A DNA stretch of 64,000 nt from Luidia sarsii (lineage: Eukaryota > Echinodermata > Asteroidea > Paxillosida > Luidiidae): assembly GCA_949987565.1 (NCBI GenBank), contig OX465104.1:11186964-11250963 (forward strand), given 5' to 3'. Positions 1-30,628 of this stretch are shown here, piece by piece. The translations under genes were made by a program, and so were the position numbers. Positions within the stretch are counted from its first letter, which is position 1; each line of letters opens with the position of its first letter. The notes beneath the pieces were generated by a model that saw only the letters and a list, made by a program, of their open reading frames with translations, had not been told where the DNA came from and ran no database searches.

Positions 1-483
1 CGGGATCAGACCCGGGTCTGATCCTTCCCAAAAGGAGGATCAGATCCCGGGATCTGATCCTGATCGCGCAAGCGTTCACACTTGCGTTGATCACCCTTTG
101 ATCGCCCTTGCGGGATCAGGTGTAAACGCAGTCTCAGAGTCATAGCCAGGCAATTCAGTCTCAGCAGGGCTCCAAGGGGACAGAGACAGATGGGTAGGGA
201 GAGGAGTTCTAGGACACGGGTGGCATAGAGCTGAGGAAGATATAGAGACAGAGACGGAAAGAGACACCCGGCAAGATCCACCTCAATTGGTGGTTGTTCG
301 CGAGCGTTGGGTTGCCGCCGGGTGACGAACGGAAAATTCGACAACCGTTTGTGTTTCTACTGGACACTCCACCCAGAAACACCCGAAGACGCACAGCAAC
401 ACCCGGCAACCTTTCGTCAGAAGAAACCAATGATTGAGACAGAGAGACAGGAAGAGAGACAGAGAGTGACACATGGATACAGA

Positions 484-521
484 GACAGACAGACAGACAG
501 ACAGACGGACAGACAGACAGT
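484..521. repeat. CAGA tetranucleotide microsatellite
   Basis: About nine copies of the CAGA unit with one interruption, within a GA-rich intron end of the fibropellin-like gene. The rest of 1-581 shows no exon. Confidence 0.85.
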
Positions 522-581
522 GATGGAGAAAGACTGAGCTACAGAGAGCAACAGAGAGGCAGAGCGATAGCTGGTACCAAC

Positions 582-19598
<19,017 letters not shown>

Positions 19599-19838
19599 GG
19601 CTGTTTTTTTAACTTCAGCGGTTGCTCTGGTGATCTCCAAAAAAGTTCTTGGAATCAACCGAATCAACCCGACGTTAAGACGCAGCACACACAAAAAGGA
19701 GGCACTCTTTTTCCCCCTCTCGCTGTCTCTCTGGAACTCTCAACGACTTCTCCCTCTGGAGATGCGGAGCGTACCGGTGGCTAGCCCAGAGTGTCCGCCT
19801 AACCCTCTACTGTAAGGCTGAAGTGAGCCGGGGTGCAG

Positions 19839-19872
19839 CCAATCATCCACGCACCAACGCCCCTCGCCAATC
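19839..19872. promoter_or_regulatory. Two CCAAT boxes upstream of the fibropellin-like gene
   Basis: CCAATCA at 19839-19845 and CCAATCAG at 19867-19874 (plus strand) lie about 240-275 bases upstream of the ATG at 19598, 28 bases apart. NF-Y sites of this kind occur in either orientation in TATA-less promoters. No convincing TATA box is seen between them and the start codon. The transcription start is unknown, so this is only a candidate. Confidence 0.3.
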
Positions 19873-20426
19873 AGCATCCCGTCCACCACCCAGCGAAAAA
19901 AAATCCGGCCAAGCCCATGGGGATCGAATAAGACAAGTTCAGTGTTCTCCTAGCTATACCCCCACATACACACACACACACGATCTCCCTACCTGCCTTC
20001 CTCTCCTCCCATAGACGAGCCGGTGGTGGTATTAGGAAGATTGTCGTTATACCTTTCGAGTATTACATTGAACCGAGAAATACCTTGTCATGTAAATGTT
20101 TTCTTTCTGTTCCCTTTTTTCTCTCCCCCTCCCTCTCCTTTCACTCGTCTGTGCGTGTTATAATTCCTCGGTGAAAGTATGATCGAGCTGTATACCAGCG
20201 TGCACTTTACGGGGGTTCAGGGCTGTCTTTTGTCACGCGTATTAACTCGTTCCTTGCGAATACGCACCGCGCATTTTTCGCCGTTTCCCCCCGACAACGA
20301 CGGGAAGTAAAGGAATAATACTGTGGAACTGATCTTCAATTAACAGAGGCGGTTGATAACAAATTCGTGCAAATGAGCAGAACACACCACACCACAGCAC
20401 AGCACACTACATCACAGCACAGCACT

Positions 20427-20560
20427 GGGCCAATTTCATAGAGATGCTTAAGCACCAATGTTTGCTTTAAGCGTAAAAAGTCGATTCGTAGAATCGCCTT
20501 TCTAACCAAAACTCCCGCATGATATAAAAATAAGGAAAAGTGGAATACAAGTCCAAAGCA
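20427..20560 (+). mobile_element. MITE fragment, GGGCCAATTTCATAGAG family
   Basis: Left end GGGCCAATTTCATAGAG followed by GCTTAAGC-like sequence; homologous to 42,514-42,737. The right terminus is not recognisable. Confidence 0.5.
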
Positions 20561-20947
20561 AGTCGCATCCACCGAAATACGGTTTGTTATCCTTTCTACC
20601 CCAGGAGAACTCACGCCACGATGACGTAAAACCACAAAAAAAAAAAACGGACCAGGCGGAAGTTGTTCCCATGCGCAGAAGGGCAGAAAGTGATTTTAGC
20701 GTCTGAACGCACTTATATGCCCCTCTGCCGGGCACCCAATTCCGGTTACAAACTCTTATTTAATCATTCGTTGGATGAAAGAGGGAAATACGGAATACAG
20801 TGCCAGTTGCCAACCACAGCCCGGAACCCTGGATCCAAATTCCTGGCAAACTCCACTCCCCAAGTTTTTCTTCGGTCTCATATTCGTCACGTATGATTGT
20901 GCCCCAATTGGAGCGGGTTTCACGCCCCACTGGAGGTTTAAAAGTTG

Positions 20948-21345
20948 GGGGAGAGAAAGAGAGAGGGGTGGACAGAGCGAGAGAAAAAGAGAGAGAGATG
21001 GGAGAGAGAGAGAAAGAGAGAGAGGGGGCAGAGAGAGGTAGAGAGAGAAAAAGAGAGAGACAGAGAGGGGAGAGAGGTAGAGAGAGCGGGAGAAAAATAG
21101 AAAGAGAAAGATAGAGAGGTAGAGAGAGAGAACAAGAGTGAAGAATGGAGAGAGAGAGGGGACGGAAATGGGGAGAGAGAATGATTAAGGCGAAAGAGGC
21201 AAGGCGAGGGAGACAGAGAGACAGGAGCACAGAGGGAGAGAATTCGAGAGAGAGAGAGAGGTGGAAAGGGGGGGGGAAGAGACTGAACGACTGAAAGACC
21301 GACATACAGACAGACAGAGAGACAGAAACAGAAAGGTGGAGAAAT
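20948..21345. repeat. GA-rich tract
   Basis: Dense GAGAGAGAAAGAGAG-type purine tract grading into CAGA at its right end. Confidence 0.9.
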
Positions 21346-22667
21346 AGACCTAAACACCAAGCGGCCCGCTCCCCTCGTTCTGTTCAGCTAGGCAATCACC
21401 ATTTTTTTTCCAATTTTTTTTTCCAATTTTTTTTTTCGGGGGGGGGGTCCCTTCATTCCCACTCAGGCTCGGCCGACAGGGTTCTCCCCCAAAGACGTGA
21501 ACAAAAAAAGCATTTCAATGCTCTTTCTTTTTTTAAATAGCCGGTGGGCCATTCAGGAGGAGCGCTGCATGGTGGTTGAAATGGATGACAAACTTTGTAA
21601 AGGCAGCGGCGAGGAGAGGACTAGTCGAATCGGTATCTGTCTATTGGTAAACTGCAAATAACAATTTAAGGGTTGTATATAATCATATTCATCGCCACAG
21701 GTGAAAAGCACCAACAAATGCGCCGGTTATACAAGTGGTCACCTAAATTTAAAAATCAGGCCTGCAATCGACGCTGTTTTGTGGCACTCAGCGCGGCCAA
21801 AAGCAAAACACCCTCTTTCTCTTTGGACGAATTCTCATTTCAGACTTCATTTGCTCCGAATGTCCAAGAGCATGACACCGATGAGGATTTCAAACACACG
21901 TGCGACCTGTCAGCTTCGGTCGCGGTGCACAGCGAGAAAGAATAAACTTGTGAAACCAAGTAATTGCAAAACGTGCGCAATTGGTAGCAACGCCATTCAG
22001 TAAAGGGGACGAGTTGCAGATCGTGTAGGGTGGATTGATACTCCCTCCGACCGTCGACCCCAGCGTCCACTGCCTAACCTGTTACTGAGTTTTTTGGTGC
22101 GTGGGTTTGTTTTTTTCAATCATGACCTTGACGAATGCGTGTAAAGATAGCCGTGTTATAGTCTTTCCGATGAACAACAGCAATCTTAAGGAAAGCGCTT
22201 GATGACTAACCATCAGCAATATTATATAGTGCATCAGCAGTAGTATTATAGCAACCACTTCGCAGACTACATGTGGCGGAGTAGTTGTTGCTTCAAAGGC
22301 ACTCTTTCCAACTCGTTAGTCTCTAAGTTGTTGTTGTTGTTATTACGGCGAATGTGGTGAGATCGGATCGTACAAATCTGACCCGAATGTGGAAGAACCA
22401 AACATAGAGGGGTGGGAGGTCAAAGCCAGACAGCCACGTCTGCCTGTCGCATTAGTTAAGTGTCCGTGCCTTTCCACAAAGCCCATCGAGCTAGCTCGAG
22501 GGCAAAAGGTGGGCGAGGGTTTAAGAAAGTCTACCTTTTTTCTTTTAATCATGAGGGAAAAAACGGTTCACCGGGTTCTGGGTTGTGTTTCTCCCCTGGG
22601 CTGGCCCGACCTACCCACAGCTAGTTTACCTGGGCCGGCGTGGCTTCGGCGGGGGGAATTGCTGCTG

Positions 22668-23003
22668 TTCACCAGTGGACAAAATACAGGCCTGCTTGTG
22701 GATGGAGTTGGAGTTGTTATTGTACACTCCGATCCTCCATGCACACCATCAGCTTAGTCATGTTTAGCTTTCACTTGTTGCTGTTCGTTTACAATATTAT
22801 ATTCATTTTGCATAGGCCCCTAATGACGAGCAGTGACCATTCACCCGTGGAACGAAACATACAGGCATGTTTGTGGATGAGAGTTGTTATAGCACACTCC
22901 TCCACAACATGGGCTCGATCATGTTTAGCTTTCAGTTGTCCTTGTTGCTGTTCGTTATATATCCCATTTGCAAATTAATGGTGAGCAGTGACATTTGCCA
23001 AAC
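22668..23003 (+). repeat. Tandem duplication of about 180 bp
   Basis: Two diverged units (about 22,668-22,845 and 22,848-23,003) share ACAGGCCTGCTTGTGGATG, GTCATGTTTAGCTTTCA, TTGCTGTTCGTT and GAGCAGTGACC-like segments in the same order. Confidence 0.7.
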
Positions 23004-23109
23004 AAGGTCTGCCCCCATTTTTTCCCGACTCGTCGCTGGCGTGTTCCATGTATGCCGGATAGTGAGACAAACACCGGCCATAGCACGAGCGATGGAGTAC
23101 CAGTCTATA

Positions 23110-23225
23110 CATCACACGCACGGATTGCCTCAGTTAGATAACGCTATAGTGGCTAGGACGGCTGCACCAGGAAGCAAGAGTCGCGGGTTCGACTCCAGCC
23201 CGAGCTGGCTATATGTTTTATCCCA
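23110..23225 (+). mobile_element. tRNA-like SINE fragment
   Basis: TCAGTTAGATAACGCTATAG (A-box-like) is followed by GGGTTCGACTCCAGCCC (B box). Spacing and flanks do not give a clean tRNA. Confidence 0.4.
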
Positions 23226-25141
23226 GAAGGCAATCGGCCCAAGCATTGAGCATATAAAATGTTAATTATGTAAACCCTTGTTTAAGTACATTCTCCTCTT
23301 TAATCACATTATATCTATAAAACAAGATCTACCCACAGCTCACCTGAGATTAGTCTACCACGATGCACGGTTTACCCAATTACTCTAACTGGTGCAATGG
23401 GTGCAATACCACGACGTGTTTCTTATATAGGCCTAGGCCTACTATGCATCCCCCAGCATAGAAGACAATGTGTTTCTTTCCTACCGAACACAGCGTCAAG
23501 AACAAACTTTTGTTACATTCATTGCAATTTCTTCATATTGCTGACTATTGCTATACATAAAATTATCCCAATTTTTGTAATAAAACAGTTCCCTGAACTC
23601 AAATTAAGGGGTGAGTTTTGTCGACCACATCAAAGAAAAGGTTGGACTATGAGTTATTACTTGGGAAGTTTGATAAAAAAAAATATGTCCGGAAAATTGT
23701 CTGAAATAGCAGGGGGATGTTGTGCAGGGAAATGTCGGTAGAATTTGCTGTGCATTTTAGCGAAAAGTTACGTGAAATCCCCACCTTAAAAAAAAAAACC
23801 ACGTTATTCAGCGTTCATATAATTAACCAGTGCTCTTCGAGGTTTATCGCCTCTCCGTTTTTCGTTTTGACAGAGTCGGCATACTGTCACGTAGTTCATG
23901 GATACGGTACATTAGAGCTTGGCAGAAACTAAAGTTTTGTTAAGAACCCGTGCGGCATGAATGTGAAGGCCCGGTAGCCCCAATGTGTGTGGGGGGAGGG
24001 GGAGGGGGAGCTAGCTGCGGCATGAGCACAAACCGCGACAGAGCTCTTTGAATCGTCAACAAAAGCACGCCCACACATTTCCCGCAACCAAAGGTTGTCC
24101 CGGCTTTTCTCCCGTTCACGGGCGTTGATTTTTTGTTCTCTCCCTGTCCAAACATTGCTGAGTTATATACCTATATAACATTATCTGTGGCGGCACATTC
24201 AGAGTGCTTTTGTATGGTTTGAAACGGAAAGGGAAAAAGGGAAAGGGAAGCAAAACCGACAGGAATTTCAAACAGAGGTCTGGCTTCAGAAGTAGGCCCA
24301 GCAAAAACAAAATTTCTTATTCTTTATCAAAGCATCTTACATTATTTAAACTATAAAAGTTCTTCATAATTATGCATTCTTTGTAATGTATTTGGACAGA
24401 CTTCCGACGGTCCCCTTGTTTCTCAAAAATAAAATAAAAACAACAACAAAACCTGAAATCACTCGCAATCACCCTTTCCCGTCCGCATGCCAATTTATGA
24501 GCAATTTATTCTCATTGTGAAGAGAGAGGGTCATAATTATGAAGCTCCTGACACTCGCCGTCAAATTCAAAAGAGAGAAAGAAGCGACTGCCTTTGTACG
24601 CCCCAACAATAAAAGCCACGTCTCTTTCGGGGCGAGTTTCAAAATAGAAGTCACTCTTTGGAAATGCAACAGATTTTTAAAGAACTTGACTTCGGGCACC
24701 ACAAAGAGACTAATCATACCAGGAGCGACTGCCAGGGGCAACCTTGTTGAACGGACAAATAAAATCCCGGGTATTTGCACTCTTATTACTTGGAGGGATG
24801 CCAGTGTTTCTTTTCAGAAAATATTCGGGGAGCACGATTTCAGGCAGAAAATTCATTGGTAACACGGAAATACACTGCACTACACACTCACGCCGGATAC
24901 CAGTTGCGTAGGGTTTGTGTAGTACTACGCATGCGCAAGCAATGTCTTGAATTCTCTGCCTCAACTCGTGCCGCATATGAGGTTATAGAGTTGTTCTGCA
25001 AAGTATGTTTGTAAGTAAAGCATATAGACTCGGGTTCGAACGATGTGATTCAAACTCATTTTGTTATGACTCGAATACGAGTCTGACCGTAATGACTGAG
25101 TCAAAGAGTGTGGAATTATTGCGGCGACATGCATGTGCAAT

Positions 25142-25289
25142 AATTGTGCATTAGGATTAATGCACGGAGTTCCGCCGGTTCTTTTCAGAACCACACATAC
25201 TCACAAAAGATAATTTACATGGTGTCACCGCAAACCTATTAATCCTGCTATTCTCACCATGCAAACCTTCAAATCTCAATTGTGCATTA
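25142..25289 (+). mobile_element. Short Penelope/retrozyme-like insertion with 12-bp target duplication
   Basis: AATTGTGCATTA is present on both sides (25142-25153, 25278-25289). Between them, 25167-25277 is homologous to 6251-6358, starting at GAGTTCC, immediately 3' of the predicted hammerhead cleavage site of that copy. Twelve non-homologous bases (GGATTAATGCAC) lie between the left duplication and the start of homology. Confidence 0.7.
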
Positions 25290-25594
25290 TCTGTACAGAG
25301 AGTGGGCTGTGGGCTTGGAGCATGCAGACTGGGTCGGGCACTCAACGTTTCGGGCAGTCTGTATCCCGGTAATGGTATAGAGCGTACATTCTTCACTGGA
25401 TCCTCCATCCAAAATGTCAAGCCTCATTTTGGAGGAGGAGCTTGCGGTCAAGCCAGATAACTCTTATCTTTTGTATAAGCGCGTATTTTTCCTGGCCAAA
25501 ATATTGTTAACCAATGTGAGTGACTACTAAAATCCGGCGTTATACTATCTGACCCGCTTGAAAATGAAGAGTTTATGCTGCATTGAAGGTATAA

Positions 25595-25665
25595 GGATTC
25601 GCCATAACGGGATTCGAACCCACGATGCCAGGTGTGGACTAACCAACCGAACCAAACTAACCAAA
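25595..25665 (-). mobile_element. tRNA-like B-box fragment
   Basis: Minus-strand GTGGGTTCGAATCCCG is a B box; the upstream part is not tRNA-like. Probably a SINE remnant. Confidence 0.3.
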
Positions 25666-26217
25666 CCACCAACCGACACAATGAACCAAGGCCAACCAAC
25701 TAACTTTTCAGTCGTAGCTGGGGGTTGGGGCGTGGTGAGTTGACCAGGTACAGTGTCACTGTCCCCTCATCACCCGGAGGTTAGTGGACATGTGAATATA
25801 CCGTATACCGGCGGGGAAATGGCCAGCCTTGCGGGACCATCTTGACGGGTTACTGTGCTTGGAGGATTCGCCTCGACCCGCCTCTGGGATTCCCCGAAAG
25901 TCTTGTTGCATTGCACCTGTCGTCTTCGCAATATTGACACGTATACTTGGGTTTTGGGATTGTAGTTTTTTTTTACTGTAATAGTTTAATATTTTTTTAC
26001 TGTAATAGTTTACTGTAATAGTTTACTGTAATAGTTTACTGTAATAGTTTATTTGTTACCTTTATCACTTTCTTTTTGTGGTCGTGTTTGTTGTGAAGTG
26101 CTTTTAGGTTTTACGTAAGGTGCTATTATAAATACATATTATCATTATTATTATTATCATTAACTAGCCAACCAACCAATGTATCAAAATAGCGATCGAT
26201 CAATATCAACCCACAAA

Positions 26218-26578
26218 TCAATCAGTCAGTTAGTCAGCCAGTCAGTCAGTGAATCGGTCGGTCAATCCGGCTAGCCAGTCAGTCAGCCAGCTATTCCATC
26301 AGTCAGTCGGTCAAATCCCAAAAGTAGCGAATCAGTAATTCAGTCAGTCAGTCAGTCAGTCAGCCCGTCAGTCAGTCAGACAGACAGTCAGTCAGTCAGT
26401 CAGGCAGTTTGTCAGTCATTCACTCAGTCACTCACTCACTCACTCACTCACTCAGCCATTCCGTCAGTCAGTCAGTCAGTCAGTCAGTCAGGCAGTTTGT
26501 CAGTCAGTCACTCACTCACCCACTCACTCACTCACTCACTCACTCACTCAGTCAGCCATTCCGGCAGTCAGTCAGTCA
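26218..26578 (+). repeat. CAGT/CACT tetranucleotide array
   Basis: Runs of CAGTCAGTCAGT interrupted by CACTCACTCACT, with an internal duplication of a block of about 100 bp (26,400-26,470 compared with 26,490-26,565). Confidence 0.85.
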
Positions 26579-27451
26579 AATCCCAAAAGAAGTCCCCACC
26601 CCCTGAAGTGTGTGATCTTCACTTCAGTTTGCTGCACCTTTTTCCCCGACTGGCACCCATCATGCAATACAGCATCGAGACTGCTCGATTCGCGGCCCCG
26701 CCAATCCAAGCGTGGAAATACAAATCCTGTATAGCTTTTTGTTGGCATCTAATTTTCAGGTAATTTCTTGCTTGAAGTTGTTGCACCATTGACATCCAAC
26801 GGTGCTGTATTTTTCTCCGGAGTTATACAAACGAATGCAAATCTTTACAGGTTTCCGGATTTGACTAGGAACGCGGGCGAGGTCTCAGTGGAGCGTAAAG
26901 CAGGCTGAAAAGCCGTCACTTTAGCTGTTCTTGTGAGGAATGCGCCCGAATTTGGCCCCTATTGGGCAGGGGGGGGGGTTGAAACTTACTGCTCGTTGCA
27001 CTTCACTCCCACGTATATTTGTACAAAGGCTTAGGAGAAGCCAGACTGCGGTAGAGGGGGCCTTGAAGGCTTTCAGGTAACCATAATGGGGAGGACAAAA
27101 GGACAGGGGCTGTATGGACAGTTTTGGACGGGAAAATTGGTCGTGCCGGTGCGCGAAATCTCCATGTAGACAGGGAGTGACGGTCAAGGCCTGTCTTCCC
27201 TAGGAACTCGGCTGATTTCGAGGTTTTTTCCCTCTTTCTCCCTGCCTATACCTGTCTGTCCATCTGTCAGTTTGTCTGTCCGTCCATCCCATTGTTTGAC
27301 TGTTCGTCCGGTCCGTCAGTCTATCTTTCTGTCCGTCGGCCTGTTTGTATTTCTGTTTATCGGTCGGTCTTTCTGTCTGTCTGCATATCTCTGCCTCGAT
27401 GTTTCTCTATCTGTCTCTGTATCTCAGTTTCTCGCTGTCCCTGAATAAAAA

Positions 27452-27943
27452 AGCGTGAATAATTCACTCTCTCACGGAGTGAAAATCGCTCCAAAAAGCC
27501 TGAACCGCTCAAGAAGGGTGAAAAACACTAAAATATGTGACCCGGCACAGCATAATGAGGAATAATCCCACTTTTGAGATTTTGAGGTTTTCTAATGATG
27601 TGAAAGAGTATACCATTAGCTTTCAAATGATATCAAAATATAATATCCTCTAATACTTAAGATTTCCGAAAATAAAAAAGAAAGAAAATCGATTTGTAAT
27701 AGAATTGTGAAGATACTTTAACTTCAGGCGTTGTTTACTCAAAAAGTGTTTTGGTTGGATATTCCTCATGTCGTTGTGCCGGGTCACATAATGTGAAAAT
27801 CGCTCAGAGTGGAGTGAAATCCCACTCTTGTAAGGAGCCACACAACCTCCGTATGGCTCCTCTGTAGAGTTGGGTTTCACTCCATTATAGCGGTTTGAGG
27901 AAATGTCACTCTTTGTGCGAGTGGATTATTCACTCTTCTGCAT
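27452..27943. mobile_element. MITE-like element with GTGAATAATTCACTC ends, split by another MITE
   Basis: The left end GTGAATAATTCACTCTCTCA and the right end, the complement of GTGGATTATTCACTC, are inverted. The body is interrupted at 27,536-27,788 by a separate TA-flanked element. Confidence 0.55.
27536..27788. mobile_element. TA-flanked MITE (TGTGACCCGGCACA family), copy 1
   Basis: Begins TGTGACCCGGCACAGC and ends with GTTGTGCCGGGTCACA, with TA on both sides (27534-27535 and 27789-27790). 253 bp, non-coding. The TA target suggests the Tc1/mariner superfamily. Confidence 0.8.
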
Positions 27944-29783
27944 TTGGAGAGTGTATATCCCAACCTCTATTGCTCTGTATCCCCATAGAATCTATTGTCT
28001 TTCTGCGTCTCTGTAGCTGTATTTTCGTTTATGTGTGTCTTTGTACGTCGGTCTAGTCCGCGTGTTTCTCTCTCTGTCTCTCCGTCTCTTTTTCTATCGC
28101 TCACCCTCACTGACTCTCTCTCTACCTCTCTCTGCCTTTCTGTCTCTGTATATATGGGTTTTTTTCTCGGTCTCTCTCTTTGATTTTTTTCTCTCTAAGT
28201 CTCTCTCTTATATCCACCTCAGCTTTAGGCTTTCCTTTCTCTCGTTCACGCCCCTACCTTGCAAACGGTATGATTAGGGCTCTATGCCAATTATTGTTAG
28301 GAAAAGACCTCAAGAATTATCCCTCGATAGGAAACATTAACCATTTATGTGTACCCATTGCAGCATGAGCCATTCATTTGGTATACAACATACCTACGGG
28401 GATAAGTCGGTATTTTCCCAAGAGATTTTTTTTCATTCGCATATCTTTAGCGCCAGTCGTAGGAGTCGAATAAACAAAAAAGGGACAAAGTATTAGCCTG
28501 AACCAGAATCTATGCATTGATCCTTACACGCAGATCTTGCAATCGCCGTCTGGAAAAGGGATTTACACAAAATGCATCGCGAGTGGCAGAGCTTTCATCC
28601 TTCTTTCAAAGGAATTTCAAAAAAAAAATTATACAGTTTAAATATCCCTAGGATCCGGCTGGCATTTGAAACCGAATTTCGATTCAGTAATCACAGTTAT
28701 TTGTGATTGTTGTGATCCCTTTGACCCGCTTTCCATGTATCTCTCAGTTACGAAACTCCCAAAATCTCCCACACACAAAAAATTTGCCTGAAGCGTTGTA
28801 GAATGCTACAAAGCGGTCCAGACTGCGTATCAACCATCAGGGTTCTGCTGTAGTATTTTCCTTTTAAATTCCATTTACTTGTTCATGTTCTCCCCCATGG
28901 GACAACCCCCACCCCGTTGCAGTTGACTGGCGTGGCCTGGTACCCGCGTTACCGGGTACCCAGCAGTCTGCCACAGTTCGACATGCACGCGCTTCAAACT
29001 GACGGCCAGGCCATAAATATCCATTTTCATTCGAAGAGAGTCGACAGAAGAGGGGGGGGGGGTCTACAGTGAAAGCGGGAAAGAAAAAGGTTGCTTTTAG
29101 ATTGATTGATCATGATCCCCTTGACACTAAACAAACAAAAAATACAGCCCACGCCGCCCCATCTTTGTTAAACTTGGCACAAAAGTACATCGTTTGTGCA
29201 CGTCTTCGTGCCAGTTACGTATATTATCGTCACACTCGATAATTCCCGTCCCGCTCTGATATAATGGGCCATAGTATTTTTTTCCAACATTGGCTTACTT
29301 AGATACAATGGCACATTCGCTTCAGATTTAAGGGAGTGACAACTTTCCATGCACTTTCTTGGGTTTTGATTAATTCCGTCCAGTGCGATAGGTATTAGAG
29401 CTTGACGTTCGTGGACATCTTTTATACAGTATACATATAGGCCTACATTTTCAAAAAAGCTACGTCCTTACACAGTCCTGTGCCAATTCCTATGCGGTTG
29501 GCACAAAAATGTCGTAGGAATGCGCCCAAAGCAACCTGCATTGGTAAACGCCCGCTGCTGTACTCATATGTATTTTTCTCAAAACCCAAGCCATGTGTAA
29601 TCTGTGTATTAATGATTTCTTACAGTATTTATTGTGCTTTTATAACACGTATTATTTTTGTAACGTGTTTTTATCCAGTGGAAGGCAAATGTTTATGTTT
29701 TTATGTGGATAATAAATTAAATCAAATCAAATCAAAAATCAAATCAGCAGGGGACCATTTTTTCCTTCGCAGTGGCTGTTGTT

Positions 29784-29934
29784 ACGGCAGTCGTCCGTGT
29801 GGTTCCCTGACTTGATTGTATTTCGTCAGCATTGCAGGCTGGTTGAACCAGTCTATTAGCTGATAGTCTGGTTCCAAGAGCTAAACATCCTGACAAATAC
29901 TGTGAAGTCAGGGAACCACACGGACGACTGCCGT
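29784..29934. mobile_element. Foldback element with 30-bp perfect arms
   Basis: ACGGCAGTCGTCCGTGTGGT at 29784 continues to CCCTGACTT, and the exact complement ends at 29934. The loop is about 90 bases and non-coding. Confidence 0.75.
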
Positions 29935-30402
29935 CTTAGAGCTGCTTACAGGCACGAAAACACGCCAAGCTGGACAATTCTTCCCTGGTATAAAAGAAGA
30001 TTACCAAGCATATTTCAAGAGAATTTACTTCAGTTTGGATAGTGAGTGCTTAGCGTATAGCTACGGTACAAGTTGAGCTTGGGTTTGCGACAGCATCTAT
30101 AATTTCAGTAACGCTTTCCACGCATAGGCCTAAGCAAACATTCTGTGTATAAGCAGCTCTTTGGAATTGGTCAAACGGTCTCAATTCCTAAGCTCAGCAA
30201 CAGAGAGGCTACGTGTGGCGTACCTCATGAAGCTGAACGTATCCGTCTGACTTCCCGTGCGTGATGTAACATCAGCACTATTAGCACCATGCCGACTACC
30301 ATTGTGACGTCACACCCTGTCGAGTCGTCTGGCTGAAGGTGCGTTCCCCGGGGAGACTGCCCGTGTTACTGTTAGCCCCAAGGGACACTGCCTCCACGCC
30401 TA

Positions 30403-30628
30403 AGGCCGTTTTCGAAATGAAGGCTTAGGCTCAGGCTCAGGCTTCGTCTCCTTCTGACAAAAAAATGAAATCCAGCTTGAGGTTTGTTTCCGAATTTGAA
30501 GGTTTGTTGGCTTGAAAGGTATTCCCAAAGAAACTGGGGCCAAACGCTTCTTTATAGATGCCTGTGATATTATAACGAGTAAGATAAAATATGACCGAAG
30601 CCTAAGCCTTCATTTCGAAAACGGCCTA
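30403..30628. mobile_element. MITE, AGGCCGTTTTCGAAATGAAGG subfamily
   Basis: Starts AGGCCGTTTTCGAAATGAAG and ends with the inverted CTTCATTTCGAAAACGGCCT; both TIRs continue into GCTTAGGCT-type repeats. Internal GAAGGTTTGTTGG is shared with 34,061-34,295. Confidence 0.75.

Noticed and set aside
24539..24862. 107-residue frame in the intergenic region
   Set aside because: No similarity to a family I recognise, no splice or promoter context; typical length for a chance frame in a window this size.
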